DNA of 64,000 nucleotides, from the NCBI GenBank assembly GCA_005656395.1, contig SRSI01000079.1, positions 2,294,001 through 2,358,000 of the forward strand, read 5' to 3'. Positions 52,045 through 64,000 of the stretch are shown piece after piece (the stretch's first letter is position 1; every line of letters begins with the position of its first letter). Made by a program: the position numbers and the translations under genes. This stretch comes from Strongyloides papillosus (lineage: Eukaryota > Nematoda > Chromadorea > Rhabditida > Strongyloididae). The notes beneath the pieces are model-generated. The model saw nothing but the letters and a program-made list of their open reading frames with translations. It was not told the DNA's origin and ran no database searches.

Positions 52045-54767
52045 ACACTTTTTTTTCAATTGTATATACACTCTGTTGTTATGAAGTAATGTTTTTTTTC
52101 CTACTTGTCTACTAATAATTATAAAGTTTAATTTTTCAATTTTTTAAGAAATAAAAAAGCTTTGACAGTTACATTAATATTTCAGTATACAAAACTTTTA
52201 TTTTAGAGATTTAAATGTGAGAATATATAACTAGAGTCTCAACATGGTATTAATAAAGTGCAAATTTTTTTTTACTTCTTTGGAGATTTCAAATATCTTC
52301 ATATATTATTCTTCAGTCCATTAGACAAATTATTTTATCAGATACATCCACACATCATATAAAATACAACCAATAATTGATAATTTAATATTCTATTAAA
52401 CTTATAAAATATTAAAAAGTTTATTTAATTCACTCTATTATGAAGAAGAATGTTTCATTTAATTTGCAATACTCTAATGACGTTTGGGAAAATGAACAAA
52501 TATTTTTTACAAACATGAATGTAGAATTTTAATAAATTTTTAATATTATCAAATTTATTAAGATGTTATTAATTTAATAATATACAACTCGTGATTAAGG
52601 AGTGAATTTTTTATTAAATTATGACGCTATTAGAAATTTACTTCGACAACGAGTATTTTTGTATTTCTTTTTATAAATAACCAAATTGTTGTTTAAATTT
52701 AAAGAGTTATTAATAAGTGATCTTGTTTAATAATTTAAGGACAATTGTGTTATATTTTTATCATTAACATATTTTAACATTGTATTTTTAGAATGTTGGA
52801 GATTATTATTTTGTGTTAATGTGTAGATGTATCGTTGGCATGTAATGTTTATTTCAGATTATGTTACAGACAAATGTAAATCTTACTTTTGATAAAGATT
52901 TGCCTAATAATTTACATTGCATTATTTATTTTTCAAACCTAGAAATATTAAATATGGCGTTGTGGTAAAAAAAGAGTATACGATTACAAATTATTGAAAT
53001 TTCATAATACAATGGATAAGACGGATAAAAGGCATCGAATATTAGTGCTTTAAAAATATGAAGAAGGAAGTAGAAATTTCAGATGGAAGGAAAAAATTAA
53101 AGATGTTGTTGTGATGACTTTCGTAGTGATAAAAAATTTTATTTTAATGATGAAAATGCATAAGAGTGGAAAAGCTGTTAGAAGAAAACATGTATATTAT
53201 TTGTTATTATCAAGTGCAAAAAAATATTAACTATCGAGTTGTAAAAATTTTATTTTCTATTTCACGTTAGTTGTCATAATTTATTATAAAATATTATAAT
53301 AAATTTTTCTTTAATTATAAATCTTTCACTTACATTTCCTCTAATATTATTAAAATAAATTTTATCGCATCTTTTAAAATATCAAATTTTTTAATTGTAA
53401 AGTGAACGCTAAAGTAAGATTTGTTTTAGTGTTTAACCTCTCACTGATAAAATACTTACGATATATTTATTTTTTATTATTAATAGCACGCATAGATATA
53501 CAATACTACAAGTAGTTCACGTGTTTTATTTAAATTTTTTCTATATTTACTTTATAAATTATAAATAATATAAACTTCCAGTCTAAAATTGATATAAAAA
53601 GAAAATAAATTATATTTATGGTCATACTAAATGATTAAAAATTAAGAGATCAAAAGTTCAAAGAAGTTTGGTTGTTATCTTATCAATGAAATAACAAGTA
53701 ATTATATGTTAGTCTCTTTTTTGATATCAACCACATTTTGATGTATTCCCTCGTTTAGTTTATAAAGTATGCCATTTATTAATTGACGCTATTAAAACTG
53801 AATAATTATTATTTTAGATGAAAAATAACATATGATATCTGAATACTAAATTATTTTTTCGTTCCTTATTTTTTTTCCATACGTTAATGTCTAGTCAATA
53901 TTTATATATATGTACAAATATATTAAAAGCTATATTTTTTAAAGTTGTACTTTAGGCACCTACTTTAGTGTCATGTAAATAACATTTTTTTAGTAGAAAA
54001 TGTAGTTTCAATTTTTTTAAAACAAAAAAAATCATTACTTTAATATTGTAGACCAGAGAGTAATTATTAGTAATTTAGATGTATGATGACATCATTTAAA
54101 TACTTTGCAAATAATTTTACTTTGAATAATGTGAGTTTTTTCTTTACTTTGTTATTTACACTTTGACTTATCTGTTATATTTTTTCATCCCACTACATTC
54201 TTCTCATTACATATTGTTAGTCGTTTAATTTTTAAAGCAAATTTTTGATAAATTAATGATAATAATCACGTTTAAATCACAATTTATCCATGTTTTATAA
54301 TTGTGGTTTCTTAATTGATTAAGTATTTTATTAATAAAATATCAATGGAATTGACAATTACTTATCGAGAAATGTTTTTTAATCATTTAGAAATTAAAAT
54401 AATACATATAACTACTATAAATAGATTGATAGTTTCTATTTTGATCTTAAACCACACCTTTTGATCAAAAAGTAGGTATATATAATATGTGGAATTGACA
54501 GAAATTTTTATTTACTTATACTTCATATAGTTGAATTTTTTATTGATAAGGAAATTGTTTTATAACTAATATATATTTATCAATAACATATTAATAATTA
54601 ATTCTTATAATATTTTCCAGAAAAAAGATTAACAAAAGTCCTTTTTTCATTTTCACTGTACTATTTTACTTAACAACCAAATATATATACACATATACAT
54701 ATATATAGTTATAACTATATAGTCCAGAAAAGGATTAATATTATTATTTATACTTTATCCTAATAAT
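52045..54767. other. AT-rich intergenic region, nothing recognised
   Basis: About 2.7 kb without coding frames. A perfect 18-bp palindrome, ATATAGTTATAACTATAT, lies at 54703-54720, about 50 bases before the GSKIP-like start. No other structure stands out. Confidence 0.4.
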
Positions 54768-55977
54768 ATGGCAACAGATCCACAACCAATACACAAAACA
54801 CTCAGAAGTAATAGTATCCAGGCACATAATGTTGGGTAAGTTTATTTGACAATTTTCTATAAATTAAAATTGACTAATAACAATGCCACATTAGTTAAAT
54901 TAAAATTTAAAAAATAAATTTATTTTAAAATATATAAAAACACATGTCACTATCTATAGAGGCATGCCGCGACATAAAGTATATGAAGAAGTATAATTTT
55001 TATGTAAAATTATTTATTTATTATAGTTTGGAAGAGTAAGTATATTAATTTTGATAACGCGTCAATTGTCAAAAGGTTTATCAATAAAAGTATTATCATA
55101 GTAAGAATGTTTTATATAACTATAAATAAAAAATAATTTATATGATTTATCTTTTTCCTCCCTTTTCACCAAAAACATGTGAATAATTGATGGTAATTTT
55201 TAGCTATAAATCCTATTTCTTTCACTAACAGATAAGAGAACTATCTTTTATCATTTACTTTTTCTCTATTTTAATAAAAAATGAAATATAGGTAATGAAG
55301 GGGTGAATTTATATAATATGATAGACATATATTTATTGACATACATATAATTAAAATTTGTATGTTTTTTCCATGTATTTAAATGTTAACTTAACTATTA
55401 ACTTCATTTTATGCAATATTTAAAAGTATTTCCCTTAACTAATCGTTATTTTTTATTTTATAGTTCATTTGGGCTATCATTTTCAAAATTTGCAGAAATG
55501 GCCCGCAGTTTTACATCAGATGCCCAATCCAGAATGGAATCACAGCTAGAGATTCAAGCTATTAAAGCAATAGGAAAAGTAGCTTCAGTAGTAAAAGAAA
55601 TAAGCGTTTCAGAGATGTTACCAAGGACACCAGATATTATATTTATCAATATTACCACCTTAGAACACCAACCCTTTTGTATAGAGTTAACAGAAAAAGG
55701 ATGGCGAATTTGTTCCTTAAGAAGTGATTGTATGATTGGTGATTTTACAAAATTAGATTTGTTCGTAAATTATTATGATAGCCTTTTTGATATCCTAAAA
55801 ATCATTAGTCCAGAATATGATGAGAAGCATGCAGAATTCGTTAATGATAATACATTTGATGAGTTAAATAATGGGTGTCATCATGAAGGTAGTAGTTCTG
55901 ATCAAAACTGGTCTGATATTAATTCAACACCAAATTCTTCAAATGAATTTCTCAATAATCTTATTAATATTAACTAA
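54768..55977 (+). CDS. GSKIP: GSKIP-like protein
   Basis: Exons 54768-54835 and 55464-55977 join in phase to give 193 aa. The intron is 628 nt, unusually long here. The core (about residues 40-140) matches the GSKIP domain: LEIQAIKAIGKVASVV, then DIIFINITTLEHQPFCIELTEKGW, and FVNYYDSLFDILKIISPEY, equal to [20 protein letters not shown] and YSLLDTLSPAY of human GSKIP. That protein anchors PKA and binds GSK3-beta. The C-terminus is Ser/Asn-rich and unrelated to the short human tail. An alternative start within the intron (55411, in frame with exon 2) would replace the first 23 residues. Confidence 0.8.
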
Positions 55978-56291
55978 TTTTCAACGTTTATTGTTACATT
56001 TCAATTTTTAAATCAATTTGAAACGGAGTTTAAACAATCAAAATATTTGTTACTTATACTTTATTTTTATTTATTTTTTGACTTTATGATAATCATTTAA
56101 CAGAATATTAATAGAATTTAAATGTTTCCTAATAAAGAATTAATGTATATCTAATTTTTTAATGTTTAATGAAATAATATGAAAACAAGATTAGACATCT
56201 TGTTTAATACATATAAATTTAATATAAAAATTCATCCATTTTCATTTTACACATCACATTATTTTTTAAAATACAATTTTATATTATTATC

Positions 56292-56945
56292 ATGTTCAGT
56301 TGTATTTTAATGTTATCAACAATTCCCTTTATTTCATCACAATTTTTAGGAGCTGGTGGCGGATCGTCATGTTGTTGTGGTTGCTCCGCTCCACAACCAT
56401 CTTTTTGTGGATGTTCTCAGCCTGTAGTTTGTCCTCCACCACAGCCATGTCCCCCTCAAAGACCACCCTGCCCACCTCCTCCAATTGCTATTTGCCCACC
56501 ACCAGCACCCATGTACATTAATCCATCATGTCAAAATTGTCCAATCTCACCCTCTAGTGGATATAGGGCGAGATATATTGTTCTTAGATCAAATAAATTA
56601 TATAAAAATGAAGATAATCAAGAAGATGAGGGGGAGGAAAAGTTAACATTTCATAAAGATATGCCACTTTATGACAACTCAACATTAAACGATGAAAACA
56701 AAGACGTTATCGATAAAAAATGCAACAGTGAGGAAATGAGAAATATCATTCTTCAAAATATAATTCCAAATGACGCATTGAAATCAAAACACGCAATACA
56801 CGAAGCAATTATTCAAACATATGAAAATCCAATTATAAATGTTATTTGTTCAGAATCTAGTTTTACCTATCTTGTTATTGGAATACAAAAATTTTGTGAA
56901 TCTCAAAAAGATGGAGTCATTTGTTTCATTTATCAAAACCCATGA
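56292..56945 (+). CDS. Ground-like domain secreted protein (hedgehog-related, grl type)
   Basis: A single exon of 217 aa. Signal peptide at residues 1-17 (MFSCILMLSTIPFISSQ). A Cys/Pro-rich region (about 20-85) contains CCCGCS, CGCSQP and repeated CPPP units. An acidic linker follows. The C-terminal ground-like domain (about 140-217) shows KCNSEEMRNIILQNI, INVICSESSFTYLV, and FCESQKDGVICFIYQ, with the conserved cysteines. Ground-like proteins are nematode-specific, secreted by epidermis and other epithelia, and linked to cuticle and apical matrix. Individual orthology cannot be assigned. Confidence 0.88.
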   Translation: MFSCILMLSTIPFISSQFLGAGGGSSCCCGCSAPQPSFCGCSQPVVCPPPQPCPPQRPPCPPPPIAICPPPAPMYINPSCQNCPISPSSGYRARYIVLRSNKLYKNEDNQEDEGEEKLTFHKDMPLYDNSTLNDENKDVIDKKCNSEEMRNIILQNIIPNDALKSKHAIHEAIIQTYENPIINVICSESSFTYLVIGIQKFCESQKDGVICFIYQNP

Positions 56946-57552
56946 TTTTTCAGTTAAAAAAATGTAATTAAATTATCTTTCTCCTTTTGAAATTCTCATT
57001 TTTATAGTATGTTTTAATAAAAAGTAATTTACTTCAAGTTAAGTGACAAAAAAAATGTATAAATAACATATGATCAATAAATAGGTCTAGTAATCTTTGA
57101 TTTGATTAATTTTTACACTAATAACATCATTATATTTTTTTAAAAAAAAACAAAAAGTAACATATACTCTGATTTTTCAAGATAACACTTTATTTATCTA
57201 TATCTTTTTTTTATATTTTTAATGTTTCTTACTTGACTTTAGTATACTTCAAATTACTGTAGTTTAGTGCCATTTAAATAAAATTTAGAATTAATAAAAA
57301 ATGCTAATTTTTTAATTTAATTTCTTTGACTTAAAAACTATATAACATTAGAATATGAAAAAACACCATCCTCCACTTTACATTTTGCACTGATAAGAAA
57401 AATACATTAAAAGGAGTGACGTCTTACAAATGACCTACCTTTTGCCGCGAATGTTTTATAAGCATTGTCATCTTTTTGGCGCAGGGTTTTAAATTTACTT
57501 TACCATAAATATTGTTTTTTAGTATTTTAAAAGTTTACAAATAATTACGAAT
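56946..57552. promoter_or_regulatory. Likely PSME4 promoter region with SKN-1- and E2F-like sites
   Basis: ATTGTCAT at 57464-57471 fits the SKN-1/Nrf consensus WWTRTCAT. TTTTGGCGC at about 57475-57483 and TTTTGCCGC at about 57440-57448 resemble E2F sites. TGACGTC lies near 57417-57423. All fall within 140 bp of the ATG at 57553. In C. elegans SKN-1A induces proteasome genes, which makes the first site suggestive. Short motifs like these also occur by chance. Confidence 0.35.
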
Positions 57553-60500
57553 ATGGTAAGTTAGATATTTGTTAGAGTTAACTGATGTGATGGTACTTTT
57601 TTTATTTTAGAGTGATGATGATATGTCTGATTCGGATGAATATCTTACAAATTCTGAGGGCGAAGATTGTTTAGATGAAGGTGAAGATGGTGCTGAAGAC
57701 GTGACTATGCATGACCTTGAGACTGGTATGTTTTATGCTTTGTAGTACTGAAGTTTTTTTTAGATGAGATAGACGAAAATGGGATGAATGATGACAAGGG
57801 TAATTCTGCAAATGGTAAAAGGTTCCAAAAAGACCGGTGGCAATTGAGACATCTTCCTTACTATGATGATATTGTTGAGGAGGCTGATGAACATTTTTGT
57901 AGAATCAAAGAGGGTCTAGCTAATTCAATACTTTTACGTGAAATCAAGCCAGGTTTTACAGTTTGGTTGAAGGAATTTGAAACATATTTTGATCAATATG
58001 GATATCGCTTTACTAAACAAGATCATATCTATCTAGTAAAATTGGCTTATGGTATATTGGAATGTGAGAATTTGGAGTATAGAATAATCAAGAACGCTGC
58101 TATCATTTTAACAGTTCTTGGGAAAAGGAGAGAATTGTTGAATTACAAGGATGTAACACTTGATTGGCGTGTTCTGTATAGAGTTTATGATACCATTATC
58201 AATAAACACGAGGAGGATCGAGGCAAAATAATATACCCAAAAGGGTTAAGACAATCTTTAGAACACTGTGCACAGGCAATAAGACAATTCTTTCCACCGA
58301 CTGCTTTGTTTGAGATGACTGAAGAGTTAAGACAGCATATGTGTATCTTTGAAAATACGGTTACTTTTGCAACTAATACTTTGGTATATTTTGCACCGTT
58401 TAACTTTGATGGTAAAGATCACAAGATTGCAAGAACAACTGAATGGTTCGATGAAATTTGGAATCTAGCAAAACAACTTGAAACAAGAAGTGATTTTCCT
58501 ATTAAGTTACTTCAATTATTCGCTCGCCTTACCAGAGAAAGTCCTTTTGTAATTGATTGGAGATCAAAGGAAGAGTATCTTTTTACAAGATTGATGACAG
58601 CACTGTCACTTGGTGTCACTAATGAAAACATCTCTCTGGGTGATGCATCAACATCAATGATTGAGGCAATTGCACAAATAATAATATTTTCATTAGACGG
58701 GAGAAATAAAGATTCTTTGCAACATATAGTTAAATTTTTCCGTACAATTGAGTCGTACTTTCATCCTTCAAATTGTGGTTCACACACTGAACACCTCATG
58801 ACTGTTCTAGGAAAATTTTCAAGTTCAATGTGTAGTAGATTGTATCGTGAGAAGGCTGGTTCTAAATCTTCTTTCCAACCATTTCCTGATGATAAAAAGA
58901 TGACAGATGAAGTTTTAGAGAGTTTTGTGAGTGTTTTTATTAAACCATGTAAATTTGCTGCATATTCTAAGTCGAAAAGTACTCTTGTTGTTCCGACAAT
59001 TAAGTCACTGACATTTATATGTCCAGGAATAATGATCCCAACGGTCATTGATATGGTTTACCAGGGACTTGAAACTATTACGGAACCTCATAGATTGACG
59101 CAATCACTAAGTTTATTACATGCAATTATTGTACCACTTGTAAGAGATACATATGAAGAGGGATCTGGAAAGACAAGACTCAAAGTCACAACTATTCCCT
59201 ATGATCAACCAAAAGAGACATCATTTAGATTATTTGCAATAGAATTAATGAACGCATTGATTAATGTTATTGATATGAATGATATGCAAAAAACTGCACA
59301 TGCTTTTAATGCATTGTGTAACTTTTTTACACTGATACCAATTGTTGATTGTTCAGAGGCAATATATCACTATAAAAACTTAACTGAAGATGAAAAGTTG
59401 TTATGTCAGGCATCAGCTAATTTTGAAACGATGATATGCAATCTTTTTGATAAATTAACATCCCTTGTGGAATCTATGGGGAATCAAACACTAACAGGTG
59501 AAGGAGGTGGACAAGGAGAGGTAATGACTAGAAGAGCCCACAAACTTAATATTGAAGAACAATTAACTAGAAAAGGACTGAGCTGTATCTTTCAAGCATT
59601 ACTAGGAAATTGTAGTAAAGATTTTAATGAAATGATAATAACAAAATTGTTCCATTTTATTCAATCTTGTATGTTTAATAACAAAGCAGCAGCATTAATT
59701 TTAAAAGATCTTATTACTGTTTGTGTGAGATTTAATTGTGATTTTGCTTTTCCTATGTTCTTTAAACATCTCTACAAAATGACAACTATACATTTGACAA
59801 AGGAAATTTTATCAGAAGATGAGCCTGATGCCACTTTTACATGGTATTTTACACAACTTATAAGTTGTATAAATTCTGCTCAAGGGAAGATGATTTTAAG
59901 GCATTCAAAAGAAATTGAAGAGTTGATTGGGATTGTTTTACAATTCAAAAGTCCTCTTATGCATCCAAGAATTGGAGAATTTATAACTGGTGTTGTCTCG
60001 AGATTGTGCCTTATAAATGTTGATAATTCATCCATCAATTATTTTTCAAAGGAAAAACCTCTTGATGAAGAGTTACCAATTAGAAATTGGGCTAAACCAC
60101 TAGACAAAGATAAAGTTTGTACTAAATTTTATGTCCCCTCAAATGAGGAGATAACTTTTGCAGAACATCTTTTCAATAAGTTTTGTGTACCATTTGTTGA
60201 AACTTTAAAAAACCCAAAAGAATTAAAAGATCGTGAAATGGTAAAAAATCTAACATTTATATTTGCATTCTTGGAGGGAATTGCTTTCAGATTACCATAC
60301 ATTACTGGTAAAAGAATTACAATTGATAAGAGTTATATTAATCCATCATTACCTGATCATATTTGTTCCCCAAAAAGTATGAAAAATATCACACTCCCAG
60401 ATGGTGGATCTGTTAGACTTTACCTTCTCGATGTTATTGTAAACTTAATTGATTATATATTAGATCATCACGAGGATAATACGAGAGCGATAACAAAAAT

Positions 60501-63324
60501 AGCAAGCATACTAAACTTTATCATTTTTTCACGTGGTATGTTTAAAAATTTAACGGACAACTATGCACACAGTTATGAAATATCAAGGAAAATGCTTAAT
60601 GATCCTATAAGAGGACGGAAGATGGATTTAGAAACCATTCATCATGATCATATGTTTCTGTTGCATTTAAAACGTGTCCAGTTGCGATCATGTGAATCTT
60701 TTACCGAACACCATTGGAGAGCAATTCGTGCTGCCTGGAGGATGACTCTTAGTACATATACAAATACAAGATGTGAAGCACAAACTATTATATCAAATGC
60801 TTTGTCAATCTACAATGAGTCATCCAAATTTTTGATTGACGATGTATTGAAGTATGTTGATGTAAAAGCAAAACATGAACAATTAAAAGGAGCATTACAT
60901 AATATTTTAACCGGTAAAAGATATAACATTTTAATGCGTCAAAATTGGGAAATGTTAAATAAAATGATTCCAAAATTAATCATGTGCCAAAGTACAACAC
61001 GAGAAAGTATTACGAGTGTTCTTGATGATATCCAAAGTTTTTTGACGGATAACTTTGAAACTTTTAATATTCGTTATACTGTGCCTGATAGTATAGTAAA
61101 GTATGCAGAAAATTTGTATATTAAATATGAAGGATGTGTCCATTACCCGAAACACCCAAAACCTACCGATGAAGAAATTTCTATGGCTAAAATTAGGGAA
61201 GAAGAAAACAATTGTAAGAAGGAGAGACTTTATTATCAATTATGGGATTCTTTGTGCAATTTTGTTACTGATCCTACATTACATTGGAGACACCGTGAAG
61301 TTTCATTCTCAACAATGGGTCTTCTCTTGAGGAAGGATATGAAAGTTCCTGACAAAGCTGTACATTTATTGGTGAAACAAATTATAAGTGATGAAGCTTA
61401 CTCGCGGGAAGAAGCTTTAAATTCCCTCCAATCATGGTTATTTATTACATGGCCAAAATCAATAGATAAAGAATATGTTATTAATGTTAATAATAATAAA
61501 AAACCAACCATGGGATATAGAAAAGACAATGAATTTTTGTTGGTTGCTGATAATGTAAATCTATATTCAAGTGAAAAATGGAATAATTCCAGATGTTTTA
61601 AATATCTTAACATTGGATATTATGGTTGGCCTAAGAATAAACGAGCATTTGCACCCCCGATAGAGCAACCATATCATAATATGAAATTTGAAGATTTCCC
61701 GGAAATTGATAGGGCTGTAATTACAACATTACGCGATCCAAATTATATTAAAAAGTTCATTGAAATTTATGTTCATGAGGAGAAGAAAGGAGATCGTCTA
61801 CGACCATCTGTTTATACTCTTTTTATAACATTATTTGCTAAGTATAATATTTTATTTTTTGATGCATGGAAGGGAGCAATTGAAGAGTTATTGGAAAATA
61901 AAGAGAGTGGACATCAAAGATTGGCTGCTGAATTTTTTACTGGCCCAATTGATACTTGGAGTTTATGGACATTCGATAAAGTAGAACATGTTTGGAGGTG
62001 GATGGAACCATTATTGTACAAGACAGTTCTTAATATGAATAGTGAGAATCAAAATCATTGGTGTACTGCGATTTCGATTATGTGTAATAAGGGTGATCCT
62101 AGATTCATTAAGTGCATCATTGATCTGACAATTAAAGCTGCATCAGTCCCTTCAGAGACAAACTTCCATAATAATGCAAAAATTGCTGCTACATACTACG
62201 CTATTCATTCTTGTTCATGGAAAGCTCCGTCACAGTGGAATAAGCTATCAAAGATATGTTTTGCTTATCTTGAGAATAGTTACCAAAGTGTTAGAGACCG
62301 AATTACTGATGTCTTCTCAACAACAGCTAGTTATTCACTTGAAAGTACACCAAAGGATCCAGAAATTGACAAAGAATTTGAAGCTTTAAATCACAGAGAA
62401 ATATTAAGTATGCTTTCTAAAGAGTGTTATAACCAATTAGAGAAGAATGTCTATGTTAACATTCATAGTTTACAATCATCGAATAAATTAACAATCTCTC
62501 CATCATCAAGTGAATGTCCATCCAGAAATGAAAGTTATGCAAATCTTCAAATAACCCCAGAGGAAAAAAGAGCTTTACAATACTTCAAAGTTTTAGTTGA
62601 TTTTGTTGCAACAACTGCACATAATAATGAGTTAGGATTATCAACAGAAATTATTGATACAATCCCAATTTTGGCTCATTATGAAAATGATTGTGATGAA
62701 GATTTAGCAGAAAGTTGCCATGCCGCATTACTTATGAATATTGCCAGAGGATATGTAAATGAAGATACTTGTCTTCACTTTTTAAGTGTCATCAAAAAAT
62801 CAATAGAAAATTGTTTCTTATGGAAAGCTAAAGTATCACTATTTAAAGTTCTCCAAGTAAATATTTTCTCGAATATTTTTGTTTATGCTAGACATACTGA
62901 ACAAGTCTATGAAATAATATTACCACTACTTTTGTCGGATCGCATAGAGATATGTAATACAGCTGCAGAGTCACTTACTGGATTTGTAATGTGTGGATAT
63001 CTTGAGGTAACTGATGGTCTATTGAAAACATTTTATAGTTGGGCATCTTCAAGTAGTTCTCAACAAAGACATGCTGGAGTTTTAGCACTATCTTCAGTGG
63101 TCCTAGCATATCCATATAATGTACCTGAAATTATGCCTGATATTTTAATGCACCTTGCACGTATGGTTGGAGATGAACAACACATCAGTAGAGCTGTCAA
63201 GAAGACATTCTCAGAATTTAAAAGAACACATTGGGATAATTGGGTAGAACACAAAGAATGTTTTAACGAAAATCAACTTCTTGTTTTAAATGACTTATTA
63301 GTTAGTCCAACATACTATGTTTAG
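57553..63324 (+). CDS. PSME4: Proteasome activator PA200 (Blm10 family)
   Basis: Three exons, 57553-57555 (the ATG alone), 57611-57725 and 57764-63324, join in phase and encode 1892 aa, close to the family's 1800-2100. The first 45 residues are strongly acidic (SDDDMSDSDEYLTNSEG). The rest is HEAT-repeat-like. Family blocks include HLPYYDDIVEEADEHF near the start, LDWRVLYRVYDTI, and the end HWDNWVEHKECFNENQLLVL, then SPTYYV, like PPCYYA of human PSME4. The final YYV is an HbYX-type tail that docks in alpha-ring pockets of the 20S proteasome. PA200 promotes ubiquitin-independent degradation of peptides and acetylated histones. The start at 57553 is inferred; the internal ATG at 57623 could serve instead. 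Confidence 0.92.
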
Positions 63325-63533
63325 AATGAATCTTAATATTTCTTTTTATAATTTTACCATAATTTTTATAATATTGTAAATAGATTATATATAATATACT
63401 AATATTTTACTAATTCTCTATTGAATTCTTAAAATAAATAAATAAATGGTTGTATATCTTTGATTTTTTTTGGCTTTTTAATCCATTAAATATATGTTTA
63501 TTTTAATGATTTGATTATTATTTAAAGCTAGAA

Positions 63534-64000
63534 ATGGTCAACTTTGTTTGGTTCTTTAAATCCTGGATGGCATTTACGTTACTTCAAGTTACAGGATTAT
63601 CTTATCAGTTATTATTTGATAAAAAAAATTTTGCAAAAAAGTTACTTAATACTACATCAAACGAAAATGTAGAAAGTTTAATTCTTCAAATAATTTTCCT
63701 AAAATGTTTATTTATCATTGTTATTAAAATTATGACATTTTGGGATTTTGAAAATGTTGTATGCCATTTGGTTAATTTAATCTTTTCCCTTTTCAATGTA
63801 ATCTTTCTTTTATTACAAGGAATTTATTACAAAAACTTTAAAAATGATCTCCTTATTCAATCTCAAATAATATTTAATATAATAAGCGTAATCTTGGCAT
63901 CCACTTATCTATTAGTAGTCAGAAAAGATAATAATAAGAAATGTAATGAGGAGAAACAAAGAACGAGAAAAGTTGTTGGAAAACACTATATGGAAAAAGA
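63534..64000 (+). CDS. Four-pass membrane protein, unknown (partial)
   Basis: The frame opens at an ATG at 63534 and stays open for 155 codons to the window end, so the C-terminus is missing. Four hydrophobic helices are visible: about residues 5-27, 47-70, 76-98 and 106-127. They are followed by a basic, Lys/Arg-rich cytoplasmic tail. Short loops suggest a compact four-helix bundle. I recognise no signature motif. TTTAAAG at about 63527 may be an acceptor upstream of the start. The gene lies 210 bp after PSME4 on the same strand. Confidence 0.65.
   Translation, partial: MVNFVWFFKSWMAFTLLQVTGLSYQLLFDKKNFAKKLLNTTSNENVESLILQIIFLKCLFIIVIKIMTFWDFENVVCHLVNLIFSLFNVIFLLLQGIYYKNFKNDLLIQSQIIFNIISVILASTYLLVVRKDNNKKCNEEKQRTRKVVGKHYMEK

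Overview
The window looks like genomic DNA of a Strongyloides-type nematode. The background is extremely AT-rich. Nearly all introns I can place are 39-55 nt, with GTAAGT- or GTAATT-like donors and TTTTAG or TTTCAG acceptors. Several start codons sit a few bases after an orphan acceptor-like site, as expected for spliced-leader trans-splicing. Protein content is nematode-like: a ground-like secreted protein, a DMSR-like peptide receptor, NCS-1 and synaptobrevin. Species and chromosome cannot be read from the sequence. Symbols used are those of human orthologues, or C. elegans for snb-1.

Layout. Positions 1-223 hold the first exon of a receptor on the minus strand. About 6 kb of AT-rich DNA follows with nothing recognisable. 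Then come a small two-exon membrane protein (6541-6957) and a HAD phosphatase (7315-8217). From 8.2 to 21.9 kb lies an accessory island. It contains two diverged copies of a composite repeat (8237-10740 and 16880-18860: a hairpin head, a leader of about 590 bp, then about three units of a 525-bp tandem repeat) and a fragment of a third. It also contains a frame-broken type I membrane protein, two neighbouring secreted-protein genes sharing a QWNG(D/E)xF motif and a duplicated 3' flank, and a GC-richer stretch of decayed coding sequence (19.0-20.3 kb).

From 22 to 47.7 kb the window is gene-dense and housekeeping: eRF3, KRR1, PIN1, methionyl-tRNA synthetase with a C-terminal EMAPII domain, ESF1, a PhzF-family protein, malonyl-CoA decarboxylase, TRMT5, a DMAC2L-like protein with a serine-palmitoyltransferase small subunit nested in its long intron, an F-box/LRR-like protein, EHBP1, synaptobrevin, syntaxin-18 and CCDC25. 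NCS-1 follows on the minus strand. From 48.3 to 57.5 kb genes are sparse: an RBM17-like G-patch protein without its usual RRM-like domain, a GSKIP-like protein and a ground-like protein. The last part holds PSME4/PA200 (57553-63324) and the start of a four-pass membrane protein that runs off the end.

Several genes form tight same-strand groups that could be operons: GSPT1-KRR1, MARS1-ESF1, TRMT5-DMAC2L-SPTSSA and snb-1-STX18-CCDC25. Translation and ribosome-biogenesis factors cluster at 22-30 kb (eRF3, KRR1, MetRS, ESF1). Three membrane-traffic genes (EHBP1, synaptobrevin, syntaxin-18) lie near one another at 40-47 kb.

Limits: all family calls are from reading translations by eye. Exon coordinates were derived by hand from splice signals and reading phase, without transcript data.
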